From JAMXLO01 sp963696645 (lineage in GTDB: Bacteria; Pseudomonadota; Alphaproteobacteria; Acetobacterales; Acetobacteraceae), in the NCBI GenBank assembly GCA_963696645.1, contig CAVOKY010000008.1, positions 496,001 through 560,000 of the forward strand: a stretch of 64,000 bases of DNA. Direction: 5' to 3'. The position numbers and the translations under genes are program-made. The first letter of the stretch is position 1. Each line of letters begins with the position of its first letter. Below the pieces are notes generated by a model. It had not been told where the DNA came from. It searched no databases and saw only the letters and a list, made by a program, of their open reading frames with translations. Below are positions 17,863 through 27,395 of this stretch, piece by piece.

Positions 17863-19104
17863 ATGAATGAAGCAGCCCGCTCGCCGATGATGTACCAGCT
17901 TTATCAGGCGCAGGCGGACCTGTTGCATCCGCTGCGCCAGTTCGCGCGTATTGGCGCCAGCCTGACCGGACTGTTCGATGTCGGTTGCTGCTCGCCGCCC
18001 CTTGTGCGGCATGTCGCCGCGGGCCTGACCTTGTTCGCTGAGTCAGGTCTGACGCACCGGCGTCCGCCATTCGGCATTCCAGCGGTGACGCTGGGCAATG
18101 AGAGCGTCGCGGTGATCGAGGAAGCGGCGGACGACACCCCGTTCGGCACGCTCCTGCATTTCCGCAAGGACACCGTCTCGGTTCAGCCGCGGGTATTGAT
18201 CGTGGCGCCGATGTCCGGCCATTTCGCCACGCTGTTGCGCGGCACCGTCGAGGTGATGCTGCCGGAACACGACCTCTATATCACCGACTGGAAGAATGCG
18301 CGCGACGTGTCGCTGTCCGAGGGGCGCTTCGGGCTGGACGAGTTCATCGATCACCTGATTCGCTGGCTCGGCGTGATGGGGCCGGGCAGCCATCTCGTCG
18401 CAGTCTGCCAACCGGCGGTACCCGCACTGGCGGCGACCGCGGTGATGGCCGAAAACGGCGACCCCGCGCAGCCCCACAGCGTTACCCTGATGGCCGGCCC
18501 GATCGATACGCGGGTCAACCCGACCAAGGTGAACGAACTCGCCCAATCGCGCCCGATCGACTGGTTCGAACGCAACCTGATCAGCGTCGTGCCGTGGCGC
18601 TATCACGGCGCATTCCGCCACGTCTATCCGGGGTTCGTGCAGCTTTCCGCGTTCATGAGCATGAATCTGGACCGGCACATCAGTGCGCATTTCGGTCAAC
18701 TGCGGAGCCTGGTGGGTGGCGATGCAGCCAGCGCGGAGGCGCACCGTCGATTCTACGACGAGTACGGTGCGGTGATGGATCTGCCGGCGGAATTCTACCT
18801 CGAGACGGTGCAGCGCGTATTCCAGGAGCACGATCTGCCGCGCGGTGAATTGACCTGGCACGGACGGAAGGTGCAGCCGACCGCAATCCGTCGCACAGGT
18901 CTCCTGACGGTGGAAGGCGAGCGCGATGATATCTGCGCGATCGGCCAGACCATGGCGGCGTTGGATCTGTGCAGCCGCATCCCGGTGAACCTGAAGCAGA
19001 ACCACGTGCAGACCGGCGTTGGGCATTACGGCGTGTTCAGCGGACGGCGCTGGGCACGCGAAGTCTATCCGCGGGTGCGCGAGATGATCCAGGTGATGAA
19101 CTGA
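17863..19104 (+). CDS. phaZ: intracellular polyhydroxyalkanoate (PHB) depolymerase
   Basis: About 413 residues, matching the family of cytoplasmic PhaZ depolymerases that mobilise amorphous PHB granules. Markers are MMYQLYQAQADLLHPLRQ, APMSGHFATLLRGTVE, LYITDWKNARDV, and the lipase-box-like AVCQPAVPAL, in which Cys replaces Ser as nucleophile. The terminal NHVQTGVGHYGVFSGRRW supplies the catalytic His. The start could be 17863 (MNEAARSPMM) or 17887 (MMYQLY); neither has a strong RBS. It indicates a host that stores PHB. Confidence 0.92.
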   Translation: MNEAARSPMMYQLYQAQADLLHPLRQFARIGASLTGLFDVGCCSPPLVRHVAAGLTLFAESGLTHRRPPFGIPAVTLGNESVAVIEEAADDTPFGTLLHFRKDTVSVQPRVLIVAPMSGHFATLLRGTVEVMLPEHDLYITDWKNARDVSLSEGRFGLDEFIDHLIRWLGVMGPGSHLVAVCQPAVPALAATAVMAENGDPAQPHSVTLMAGPIDTRVNPTKVNELAQSRPIDWFERNLISVVPWRYHGAFRHVYPGFVQLSAFMSMNLDRHISAHFGQLRSLVGGDAASAEAHRRFYDEYGAVMDLPAEFYLETVQRVFQEHDLPRGELTWHGRKVQPTAIRRTGLLTVEGERDDICAIGQTMAALDLCSRIPVNLKQNHVQTGVGHYGVFSGRRWAREVYPRVREMIQVMN

Positions 19105-19193
19105 GGCGGTGTGGTCGAACTGCGGTTGGAGCCGGGTTGTTGATAGGTTTCGCCGCGCTCTGCCCAATTCCGATGCTCAGGGACAGCGCCTCA

Positions 19194-20534
19194 TCACGCC
19201 GCCTTGACGCTGACAACGAACTGCTGGACGTCGCCGCTGAGCCTCTCGGCTTGGCGTGACAGGTCGCCGGCCGCATCGAGCACCTGAGAGGCCGCCGCGC
19301 CTGTCTCCGCCGCGCCTTGGCTCACACCGATGATGTTGACGCTCACCTGTTGCGTGCCTGTCGCCGCCTCATGCACGTTCCGGGCGATCTCCTGCGTCGC
19401 AGCACCTTGCTCCTCCACGGCCACCGCAATCGCCGAGGCGATCTCGCTCACTTCGCCGATCGTGCGCGAGATCGCCTCGATCGCCGTCACGGCCTCCTTC
19501 GTCGCGATCTGGATCTGCGCCACCTGCTGGCTGATGTCGTCCGTGGCTTTCGCCGTCTGGTTCGCCAGGTTCTTGACCTCGGACGCCACCACCGCGAAGC
19601 CCTTGCCGGCATCCCCGGCACGCGCCGCCTCGATCGTCGCGTTGAGCGCGAGCAGATTGGTCTGCCCCGCGATCGTACTGATCAGACCAACGACATCACC
19701 GATCTTCTGCGCGCCTGCCGACAACGACTTGACGATGCCGTCTGTGCGATTGGCATCTTCCACCGCACGGTTGGCGATCGCGGATGACTCCGCCACCTGG
19801 CGGGCGATTTCCGCAATCGATGCCGACAGTTCCTCCGCCGCCGACGCGACTGTCTGGACATTGACGCTTGCCGCCTCCACTGCCCCCGCGACATTGCTCG
19901 CCTGTCGGGTGGTCTCGCCGGTGGTTTCCGACATGGCGCGCGCTGTGGCTTCGAGCTGGGTTGCCGCCGAAGCCACCGTGCCGACCAGGCCGGCGGTCTT
20001 CTCCTCGAAGCCGTGCAGCAGGACATCGAGCCGTTTAGTCCGCTGCTCCCTCTCGGTCAGCAGCGCCTCCTGGTACGTTGAAATCGCGATGTCCATGTCC
20101 AGCATGACGCCGGCGTTCACCGCGGCGATCAGTCTGGCGAGCCTGTCCGGCGACCAGCGATGCCTGCGTACCGCCAGCGCTACCAAGCGGTTAAGCACAT
20201 AGGTGTAGCCGGCGATATACCAGCGCGGCTCGAGCCCGATCTTGTGGTGGATCAGACCGATGGTGCGAACGCCCGCGAAGTAACTCGCATCGAAGCGGCC
20301 AGAGAACAGCCGTTGCCAATGCGCCGTCTGGGCCTGCTTCAGGCGCGGAATTTGGTTCCCGACCAACTTGCTGAGTTGCGGAATCGCGGCGACATGCTGA
20401 TAGAACTCATCGATGATCGTGGGGAGTGCAGCTTCGACCGCTGGCCAGAATGTCGTGAGCAAGCGGCATGCCTCCGGGTCGAGGCCCATGAAACTGGTTC
20501 GCACGCTAAGATCGCCGTCGTCCGCCATGGTCAT
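19194..20534 (-). CDS. globin-coupled chemoreceptor (HemAT-like, soluble)
   Basis: A 446-residue soluble methyl-accepting protein. Residues 10-160 form a protoglobin-type heme sensor; IGLIHHKIGLEPRWYIAGYTYV includes the expected proximal His. There is no transmembrane segment. The signalling domain has the canonical tip GQTNLLALNATIEAARAG followed by GKGFAVVASEVKNLA. It should sense O2 or other gases and signal to CheA/CheW, which are not encoded here. It lies 170 bp downstream of another chemoreceptor gene in the same orientation. Confidence 0.93.
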   Translation of the reverse strand: MTMADDGDLSVRTSFMGLDPEACRLLTTFWPAVEAALPTIIDEFYQHVAAIPQLSKLVGNQIPRLKQAQTAHWQRLFSGRFDASYFAGVRTIGLIHHKIGLEPRWYIAGYTYVLNRLVALAVRRHRWSPDRLARLIAAVNAGVMLDMDIAISTYQEALLTEREQRTKRLDVLLHGFEEKTAGLVGTVASAATQLEATARAMSETTGETTRQASNVAGAVEAASVNVQTVASAAEELSASIAEIARQVAESSAIANRAVEDANRTDGIVKSLSAGAQKIGDVVGLISTIAGQTNLLALNATIEAARAGDAGKGFAVVASEVKNLANQTAKATDDISQQVAQIQIATKEAVTAIEAISRTIGEVSEIASAIAVAVEEQGAATQEIARNVHEAATGTQQVSVNIIGVSQGAAETGAAASQVLDAAGDLSRQAERLSGDVQQFVVSVKAA

Positions 20535-20706
20535 GATGTCGAGCCCTTACCCGCTTGACGCCAACGCGCGCACCGATTGACGCGCCAGGCGTTTCATCCA
20601 GTCTCGCGGCCGTTCAACAATTTCTGGTAAACGCCGGTGCGGCAGCGATGGCGTGCCGGCGATCCCGCAGGACCTGGAACGGCCGGACAGCCGCCTCACA
20701 GAGCAA

Positions 20707-23088
20707 TCATGCGGCGGCCGGGCTGCCCTGCCTGTCTGGCAGCGTCAGTCGTGCGGCTCCGACGGTGGCTGGATATTCGCGGCCGAACGCGTCGAGGATC
20801 AGCAGAATGCGGCCCGATGCCTCGCGCATCACGGCGACCTCCCGCCGCGCGGATGCCTGATCGTCGACAGCCAATGCAGTCAGCGCCTTGCGGCCAGCGT
20901 CGTGCACCATCTGGTGCGGCTCCTCGATCGCCTTGAATGATGCCAGCGCCAGGGTCGTGGTATCGCTGACGCCATCGTACCAGCGGCCGAGACGGCAGTG
21001 ATGCGCCGTCGCCAGGGTACCTGACGGTGGTTTCGCGCGGGCCTCCACGGCATCGACCACCTGCTTGATGAAGGCCAGATGGTCGTCCTTCGTCAGCCGC
21101 ACCAGGTCCGGGATCGTCTCCAGGCTGACGCGGTCGGCGTCACCGGCCGGTATCCCGCTGCCCGCGAAGGCAATGCGGAGCGTGTCACCGGTCTTGTGCA
21201 CCACGGTGCCCGACAGCCGCAGCCCGAAGCTGCTCAGCGCCAGATCGATCTGCTGTCCAGCCTGACAGGGCAGTGACGCCTCTCCGTGGCAGCCGCCTTC
21301 GGAAATGTCGCGGATCACCATTTTGCCTGACTGTCCCTGACAATCGATTGTGGCATCCGCCAGGCACGGACGCCGGCGATGGTTGCGTCGGTCCACCTCG
21401 GCGCTGGAGGTGCGGATCACGTTGATCACCGCGCGCCTCAGCGTCTCTACCGACGCGTTCAACACCGTCGTTCCGTCGAGCACCTCGCCGGCGTGATGTC
21501 CAGTCTGTGCCGCCTCCGTGGAGACCTCGGTCGTCCGGGTAGTCATGGTATCAGCCGCGGCAGCGGTCTCCGCCACGTTGCGGGCGATCTCAGCCGTCGC
21601 TGCGCCCTGCTGCTCCACCGCCGCGGCGATCGAACTGGAGATCGCGTGGATCTCGCCGATCGTCTGCTCGATCTGCCGTACCGAGGCGACCGATTCGCCG
21701 GTCGCGGCGCGCACCTCGCCGATGTGCCGGCTGATCTCCTCGGTGGAATGGGCCGTTTGCGTCGCAAGCTGCTTCACCTCGCTGGCCACGACGGCGAAGC
21801 CTTTTCCCGCGTCGCCCGCGCGTGCCGCCTCGATGGTGGCGTTCAGCGCCAGCAGATTGGTCTTGGCCGCGATCTCGCTGATCATGTCGGCGACGGCGCC
21901 GATGCGCCCGACCTGCTCGTTCAGCGCCTCCATCTTGGCCCGCGTCTCTCCGCCAGCGGTCACTGCACGGCCAACCACCTGATTCGACTGGTTGACCTGA
22001 CCGCCGATTTCGCGGATCGAGGCGCTGAGCTGCTCCGCGGCGCTCGCCACGGTCTGCGCGTTGGCCTGCGCCTGCGCTGCCGCCGTCGCCGCGCTTTCGG
22101 CAGCGGCGCCGGTGCGTACAGCGGACGCGCGCATCGCCTCGGCAGTCGCCGCCATGGCCTCGCTGCGAGAGCCGATTCCCGTCAGCGCCGCGCTCGTCTC
22201 CGCTTCGATCTTTTCCGCCATGGCGACCAGTGCGAGCTCCTTCTCGCGCGCCGCCCGGTCCGACTGCTCCTCCCGCTCGGCTTCCAGGCGGACACGCTCG
22301 ACGGCGTTCTGCCTGAACACCTCGACGGCCTGCGCCATCGCGCCTAGCTCGTCACCGCGGTCGGCACCGACGACCTCCACCGCCGTGTCGCCCTCCGCCA
22401 GGCGGCGCATCGCCGAGGTCATTGCACCGATCGGCGTGGAAATGCCGCGCACGATCGTCCAGCCAATGCCGACGCAGAGCAGTGCCGCCAGGACCAGCAC
22501 TGTCAGAATCCAGCGATGCGCCGATGCGCCCAAGGCCGCGCCCGTGTCGGCGGCCTGTGTGCCCAGGCGCACGTTGAGATCGATGTCGGCCTGCAAGGGT
22601 GCGCGAAACGCCGCCATCGCGACGGTGCCATCGCCTCGGAACAACGCGATCGCCGCGTCGCGCTTCCCCTGCGCCATCAGCCCGGTAATCGCGTCGTCGA
22701 TTTCGCGGTAGTGCTGCCATGCGGCATCGGACGCATCGACCCGGCGCTGTTCCTCGCCCGATGAGATCAGGCGCTGATAGACCGCCCGCTCTCGCGCGTA
22801 GTTCTGCACCTGCTCCTGCAGCGTTGCGGCCGCCTGCGCGCGCTGCTCGTCGGTGGTCGCCAGCAGTACCGACGCCCGATTCTGCCGCATCCGCTCGCTG
22901 ATCTGGGCCAACCGGCCGAGGATGCTGGTACTCGGCAGGTAGGTATCCTTGATGACCTGCGCGTTGGCGTTCACGGCGTCCAGCCGCTGGATGGCAAACA
23001 GCCCGAGCCCGACGGTGCAGATCAGCACGGCGGCAAACCCGGCGACGATCTTGCTGCGAACGCTGAGTTGTGCGAGCAGGTGCGACAC
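20707..23088 (-). CDS. transmembrane MCP with HAMP, PilZ and zinc-binding CZB domains
   Basis: A 793-residue chemoreceptor. Order: TM1 (VAGFAAVLICTVGLGLFAI), a periplasmic four-helix (MCP_4HB-like) sensor to about 185, TM2 (ILTVLVLAALLCVGIGWTI), HAMP, signalling tip (KTNLLALNATIEAARAG), then an atypical C-terminus: a PilZ domain (DRRNHRRRPC with the RxxxR signature, DISEGGCHGE) that can bind c-di-GMP, and a CZB domain (DHLAFIKQVV, HHCRLGRWYDG, PHQMVHDAG) binding zinc through three His and one Cys. The GTG at 23088 follows GGAGGT at 4-base spacing and is preferred over 23136. A GGDEF gene nearby could supply c-di-GMP. Confidence 0.92.
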   Translation of the reverse strand: MSHLLAQLSVRSKIVAGFAAVLICTVGLGLFAIQRLDAVNANAQVIKDTYLPSTSILGRLAQISERMRQNRASVLLATTDEQRAQAAATLQEQVQNYARERAVYQRLISSGEEQRRVDASDAAWQHYREIDDAITGLMAQGKRDAAIALFRGDGTVAMAAFRAPLQADIDLNVRLGTQAADTGAALGASAHRWILTVLVLAALLCVGIGWTIVRGISTPIGAMTSAMRRLAEGDTAVEVVGADRGDELGAMAQAVEVFRQNAVERVRLEAEREEQSDRAAREKELALVAMAEKIEAETSAALTGIGSRSEAMAATAEAMRASAVRTGAAAESAATAAAQAQANAQTVASAAEQLSASIREIGGQVNQSNQVVGRAVTAGGETRAKMEALNEQVGRIGAVADMISEIAAKTNLLALNATIEAARAGDAGKGFAVVASEVKQLATQTAHSTEEISRHIGEVRAATGESVASVRQIEQTIGEIHAISSSIAAAVEQQGAATAEIARNVAETAAAADTMTTRTTEVSTEAAQTGHHAGEVLDGTTVLNASVETLRRAVINVIRTSSAEVDRRNHRRRPCLADATIDCQGQSGKMVIRDISEGGCHGEASLPCQAGQQIDLALSSFGLRLSGTVVHKTGDTLRIAFAGSGIPAGDADRVSLETIPDLVRLTKDDHLAFIKQVVDAVEARAKPPSGTLATAHHCRLGRWYDGVSDTTTLALASFKAIEEPHQMVHDAGRKALTALAVDDQASARREVAVMREASGRILLILDAFGREYPATVGAARLTLPDRQGSPAAA

Positions 23089-23323
23089 GATTACCTCCGG
23101 GTTCGGCCCGATGCGTGCCGACGCACACGCACCCATCGCACTTCATGGCGGCGAGAGCTTAAGGAAGTGTGATGCAGTGTCCGCGGCCGTCGGCATGACC
23201 CGCGAATTGTCACCGGGCGCGATCGCGATTACCCTTCCCGTGCCTAAGCAACTGCATTCGTTCGCATAAACGGCGCCGCTCGGCCCGCAGGCGACCGGCG
23301 GCGCTCACGGAGGAGGCGCCCTC

Positions 23324-24745
23324 ATGAACGGACAAACGTCCGAGGCCTTGCTGTCGCTGTTCGACAAGGCCCCGCTCAATCGCCGCTTTTGGACCAGCTT
23401 CAGTCTGCTATCGCTGATCACGATGCTGGAGTTCTTCGACTTCTTCATCGTCGGCTTCCTGATCGCGGTGCTTGGCCCGCAATGGCACCTGACGTACGGC
23501 CAGTCCGCGATCATTCTCTACAGTGGCGGCATTGGCGCTATCTGCGGCGCGATCATCTGGGGCGGCCTCGCCGATGCCTGGGGGCGCAAGTCGCAACTGG
23601 TCATCGGCACATTCATCTGCGGCATCGGCGCCGGCCTGATCGGCTTCATTCCGGATGGTTCCTGGGGCCTGTTCGCCATCCTGCGCTTCATCGTCGGCTT
23701 CGGCCTCACCGCCGCGGTGACACCGTGCCTGACGATCGTGGTGGAGACGGCGCCGACCCGCCATCGCACCGCGCTCTCCAGTTTCTACGTGGTGTTCGCC
23801 ACCGCCGGCACGCTGGTGTCCTCGGCGACCGCGGCGACATTGCTGTCGGTGCTGGGCTGGCGCGGCGTTGCGATGCTGGGGGCATTGACCGTGCCGGTCG
23901 GCATCGCCATCGCCTTATGGGTGCCGGAGTCGGTGCGATGGCTCACCGCCAAGGGACATTTCGCCGAGGCCCGCGCGCAGGTGGCCCGCCAGCTTGGACT
24001 GCCGCTCGTGCGAGTGCCGCTGCCGAGTGTGCCTCCGGTGGTGCCTCCCAGCGGCCGGCTCGCGGACCTGTACCGCAGCCCGCGCCTGTTCTGGGAGGCG
24101 GTGATCATCTGGGGCGGCTCCTCAACGGCGGCGTACGGTGTCTATCTGTGGGGACCGACCATCCTTGCCCTACTGTTGCGGATTCCGGTCCCGGCGGCGG
24201 CGGGGTATTTCGTCTTTGTCGCCGGGGCGGGTGTGATGGGCAAGTTGCTCGTGTCGGTCCTTTCGCCATTGATGGGACGCCGGCTGTGCGGACAGGTGTT
24301 CGGCTTCGGCGCAGCCATCGCGCTCGCCGCGGCAGCCTATTTCAACCAGGTGTTCGTCGGCGGCGTGCCTATGATCGTCATCCTGCTGTGCTGCTCGACC
24401 TTCGGCATCGACGGCGGCTTTTCCAATCTTGCGCCCTATACCGTCGAGCTGTTCGGCGTGCGCATGGGGGCGCGGTCATCCGGATTGGGCCAGGCGGCGA
24501 ACGGCGTCGGCAAGATCCTCGGGCCGCTGAGCCTGGCGTTGATCGCCGGCACCGGCAATCTCGTGGCGCCCGAGGCGACCGCGGATGCCGTGCTGCCGGC
24601 GTTCCTGTTCCTCGCCTTCGGCATGCTGTGCGTCGGGTTGTCGTTCACTCTGCTGGGCGTCGAGACGCACGGCCGGCCGATGACCGTCGGTGACGAGACG
24701 AAGGAGGGCGAGGTGCGCGAAGCTCGGGTGATCGCCGCGCGTTAG
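23324..24745 (+). CDS. MFS transporter, sugar/aromatic-acid porter type (paralogue of 2.3 kb gene)
   Basis: A 473-residue, 12-TM transporter. It has FFDFFIVGFLIAVLGPQWHL in TM1, GGLADAWGRKS as the MFS loop motif, and WVPESVRWLTAKG after TM6. It aligns along its length with the MFS at 2.3 kb, especially WHLTYGQSAIILYSGGIGA and the C-terminal GPLSLALIAGTGNLVAPEAT. Substrate is probably an organic or aromatic acid; neighbours give no pathway. GGAGG lies about 8 bases before the ATG. Confidence 0.88.
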   Translation: MNGQTSEALLSLFDKAPLNRRFWTSFSLLSLITMLEFFDFFIVGFLIAVLGPQWHLTYGQSAIILYSGGIGAICGAIIWGGLADAWGRKSQLVIGTFICGIGAGLIGFIPDGSWGLFAILRFIVGFGLTAAVTPCLTIVVETAPTRHRTALSSFYVVFATAGTLVSSATAATLLSVLGWRGVAMLGALTVPVGIAIALWVPESVRWLTAKGHFAEARAQVARQLGLPLVRVPLPSVPPVVPPSGRLADLYRSPRLFWEAVIIWGGSSTAAYGVYLWGPTILALLLRIPVPAAAGYFVFVAGAGVMGKLLVSVLSPLMGRRLCGQVFGFGAAIALAAAAYFNQVFVGGVPMIVILLCCSTFGIDGGFSNLAPYTVELFGVRMGARSSGLGQAANGVGKILGPLSLALIAGTGNLVAPEATADAVLPAFLFLAFGMLCVGLSFTLLGVETHGRPMTVGDETKEGEVREARVIAAR

Positions 24746-24779
24746 GCAATCTGAATAGCGTCGTCGGAAAGTCCGCGTT

Positions 24780-25703
24780 CTAGCCTGCGACCACGCGGTT
24801 GCGCCCCGATTGTTTCGCCTCGTACAGCGCGGTATCGGCACGACGCAGCAGCGCGTTCGCCTGCTCGCCCGCCACCAGCTCGACCACGCCGAAGCTCGCG
24901 GTGACCGGATCGGGCAGCGGTTCGACGCGACAGGCAGCGATCGCTTCCCTGATCCGCTCCGCGATGGCAACGGCCTGCTCCATGTCGGTATTCGGCATCA
25001 GCACGACAAACTCCTCGCCGCCAAAACGTGCCACGATGTCGGTCGCCCGCGTGCGTCGGCGCAACAGGTCGCCGAACGTCGCGAGCACCCTGTCGCCGGC
25101 CTCATGTCCATGGACGTCATTGACGCGCTTGAAATGATCAAGATCGGCCATCAGTGCGCATAACTTGCCGCCCGTGCGGTCGGCCCGACTGACCTCCACG
25201 ACGATCGCCTGATCCAGTCGGCGACGATTGCCGACACCCGTCAGTGGATCGGTCAGTGACACGGCAAGAATCTCTGCTTCACGCTGCTGCAGCTTAAGGT
25301 TGGCCTGAGCGAGTTCGAACTGCGCCTTGGCGTACTCGCTGTTGAGTTCCAACACGGTCGCGTAGACCCGTTCGAGTTCGCCGACGTCGTATTCCGCCAG
25401 CACCCGCAATCGTCCATTCATGCGCCAGACGCGGCCACTCAGCGAGCATGTCTGTCCCAGACGGTCACCCAGGGTCAACAGGCCGCGGTAGAGTTCGCCA
25501 TCGACGCCACCGCGCGTGCCAGCCAGGGTCGCAAAATCGGGCTGAATGAAAAATTGCCCGACGCACATGCCAATCGGCCCTGGTGCTTCCGTCTTGATGA
25601 TACGCAGGAAACCCGCATTCGCCTCGATCAGTGTGCCATCTTCACCCAGCACCGCCGCTGCGATCGCGAGCAACGCCTGTTGTTCGGGCGCAATCCAGGG
25701 CAC
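24780..25703 (-). CDS. PAS-like/GGDEF diguanylate cyclase
   Basis: A 307-residue cytoplasmic protein with an N-terminal PAS-like sensor (LGEDGTLIEANAGFLRII), a short coiled linker (AQFELAQANLKLQQREAEIL) and a full GGDEF domain: LTGVGNRRRLD, ADLDHFKRVNDVHGHEAGD, the active-site loop FGGEEFVVLMPN and an RATD inhibitory site just upstream. It should make c-di-GMP. The start codon is GTG and lies 10 bp after the stop of the B12-binding sensor gene, so the two are probably co-translated as a sensor/output pair. Confidence 0.93.
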   Translation of the reverse strand: MPWIAPEQQALLAIAAAVLGEDGTLIEANAGFLRIIKTEAPGPIGMCVGQFFIQPDFATLAGTRGGVDGELYRGLLTLGDRLGQTCSLSGRVWRMNGRLRVLAEYDVGELERVYATVLELNSEYAKAQFELAQANLKLQQREAEILAVSLTDPLTGVGNRRRLDQAIVVEVSRADRTGGKLCALMADLDHFKRVNDVHGHEAGDRVLATFGDLLRRRTRATDIVARFGGEEFVVLMPNTDMEQAVAIAERIREAIAACRVEPLPDPVTASFGVVELVAGEQANALLRRADTALYEAKQSGRNRVVAG

Positions 25704-25712
25704 GCAATCCCG

Positions 25713-26783
25713 CTAACGGCCAACGAGCTGATTGGCGCGGATCACCGCTGCCGGTGCGTCGACGCCGCAGGCATCCGCTCCCACCATGTCAGCCAGCCGG
25801 TTGAAGTGATTGATCGCGAGCCCACCGATGATGACGACTGGCCGTGCGGCGCCGAGTTGCTCGCCCAGGCGCGCAATGACGTCCTTGACGACCGGCAACT
25901 GGTGCGCGAACGATACCGACAGCCCCACGAGATCGGCTTGCCACGCAGCCGCGTGCCGGGTGAGTGCCGATGTCGGCACATTTGCGCCAAGGTACTGCAC
26001 GTCCCAGCCGGCGAGCTGCAAGGCATCGGCGACCATGCGGAGTCCGACTGTGTGCCAGTTCCCCTCCACGCACGCCAACAGCGCGCGCTTGCTGATCGGT
26101 GGTGGCGGCGGGCAACGCAGCAACCCCAGCGTCATCACCGATTGCGCGATCGCGGTCGCCATATGCTCCGTGGCGACGCTGACCTGGTTCGCCTGCCATC
26201 CCTCGCCGATATGATACAGCGCCGGTTGGATGATGTGCCGTTCGACGTCGATCAGGCTGCGCCCCGTGTCGATGCAGCGGTTCATGACAGCGCATGCCTC
26301 GTGCTGGTGACCGGCGAGCAATGCGGTCTCGAAGTCGGCGACTTCCGGCCACGGCTCGACCGGCGGCGGAGGTGTCGGCTGCGCCGGCTCCGCATTCAGG
26401 AATTCCGTTCGCGCACCCCGCAGCGCGACGGTCACCACCGCGGCGTCCGCCGCGTCCATACGTTCGGCGAAGAACTCGCCAAGCAGATCGAGCGACAGCG
26501 CCACATGCTGCACGGGGATCGCCCGCGCGGCCAGCACACTGCCGAGCCAGCACAGATACTCGACCATGGGCTGGAGCAGCCCGAACTCCAGCACCGGTCG
26601 CAGGAATTCGAGGTGGAATGCAAGGTCCTCGCGGCATGCGTCGCGACCGCGCGCGCCAAACTGCGCATAAGCTGACCCGTGCGCCGCGTACATACGTTCA
26701 GTCACCGCACCTATCGCATCAGTACGCAGGTCCTCGAATTGCCGCAGTCCCTGCACGCCCAGTGTTGTCAGCTCAGCCGCCAT
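25713..26783 (-). CDS. cobalamin-binding sensor protein (CarH/MerR-B12-like without HTH)
   Basis: A 356-residue protein. The central helical-bundle (B12-binding-2) domain contains GEGWQANQVSVATEHMATAI, the Wx9EH light-sensing signature of CarH-type photoreceptors. The following Rossmann B12 domain has ACVEGNWHTVGLRM (the lower axial His of the DxHxxG motif, with Asn in place of Asp) and VVIIGGLAINHF (glycine motif). Instead of a MerR helix-turn-helix, the N-terminal 150 residues are an unrecognised helical domain. It is directly upstream of a diguanylate cyclase, suggesting B12-dependent, possibly light-dependent, control of c-di-GMP. Confidence 0.85.
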   Translation of the reverse strand: MAAELTTLGVQGLRQFEDLRTDAIGAVTERMYAAHGSAYAQFGARGRDACREDLAFHLEFLRPVLEFGLLQPMVEYLCWLGSVLAARAIPVQHVALSLDLLGEFFAERMDAADAAVVTVALRGARTEFLNAEPAQPTPPPPVEPWPEVADFETALLAGHQHEACAVMNRCIDTGRSLIDVERHIIQPALYHIGEGWQANQVSVATEHMATAIAQSVMTLGLLRCPPPPPISKRALLACVEGNWHTVGLRMVADALQLAGWDVQYLGANVPTSALTRHAAAWQADLVGLSVSFAHQLPVVKDVIARLGEQLGAARPVVIIGGLAINHFNRLADMVGADACGVDAPAAVIRANQLVGR

Positions 26784-26807
26784 GATGCGCCCGTTGCTGC
26801 TGGCGCG

Positions 26808-27119
26808 TCATTCGCCAAATACGTCGAACAGCCGCAGCGTGACGCTTCCCGGTACCAGTTTAAGTCCTTTGGGTATGCCCTTGTGCGATTCATGGTATTC
26901 ATGGCTGCGGTGCCAGCCACGGTAGCTCGGCTCGTCGCGCCAACGTGTCACCAGCCAAATCTCTGCCCGGCTGTCGATCGGGCTCATGACTTCCATGCCG
27001 AGAAAACCCGGCGCGTCATCGACCAGATGCGGGCGTTCCTGGAAGGCGGCCCGCACCTCGTCCGACTTGTCATTGGCGATGGTGAAACGGCTCAACGCGA
27101 CGAACATTGTGGTCCACAT
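26808..27119 (-). CDS. antibiotic biosynthesis monooxygenase (ABM) domain protein
   Basis: A 103-residue dimeric alpha-beta barrel protein. FVALSRFTIANDKSDEVRAAF, GFLGMEV and AEIWLVTRWRDEPSYRGWHRS match the ABM/IsdG fold, including the Asn, Trp and His positions used by heme-degrading members. The length fits a single domain. It is 24 bp downstream of nothing on its own strand and precedes the B12 sensor gene. It may act on heme or a small aromatic; function is not resolved. The 275 bases from 27120 to 27395 show no gene. Confidence 0.82.
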   Translation of the reverse strand: MWTTMFVALSRFTIANDKSDEVRAAFQERPHLVDDAPGFLGMEVMSPIDSRAEIWLVTRWRDEPSYRGWHRSHEYHESHKGIPKGLKLVPGSVTLRLFDVFGE

Positions 27120-27395
27120 TTGTCATGTGCGCATGATCAGGCAGCGTGTTGCAGTGCCATGTGACGCGGCGTTTGCGCGAACCCGCTCGCGTCGGCTTGG
27201 CCGCCGAGGCGATTGCCAACGGGCAGTGATTCGAGCGCGCAGTCCGAACAGGAGAATCGGCTGGCCCACGCGGCTCCCTTTAGTTTGCGGCGGGAGCTGA
27301 TCCTGCCGGGCCAGCCTTAACGAATGCCTAAGCCGGCGGAGCCGGAACCAATAGGTCTGGTGTAGCCTTCCCTGCGGTTACCGCGCGGGGGCAGC

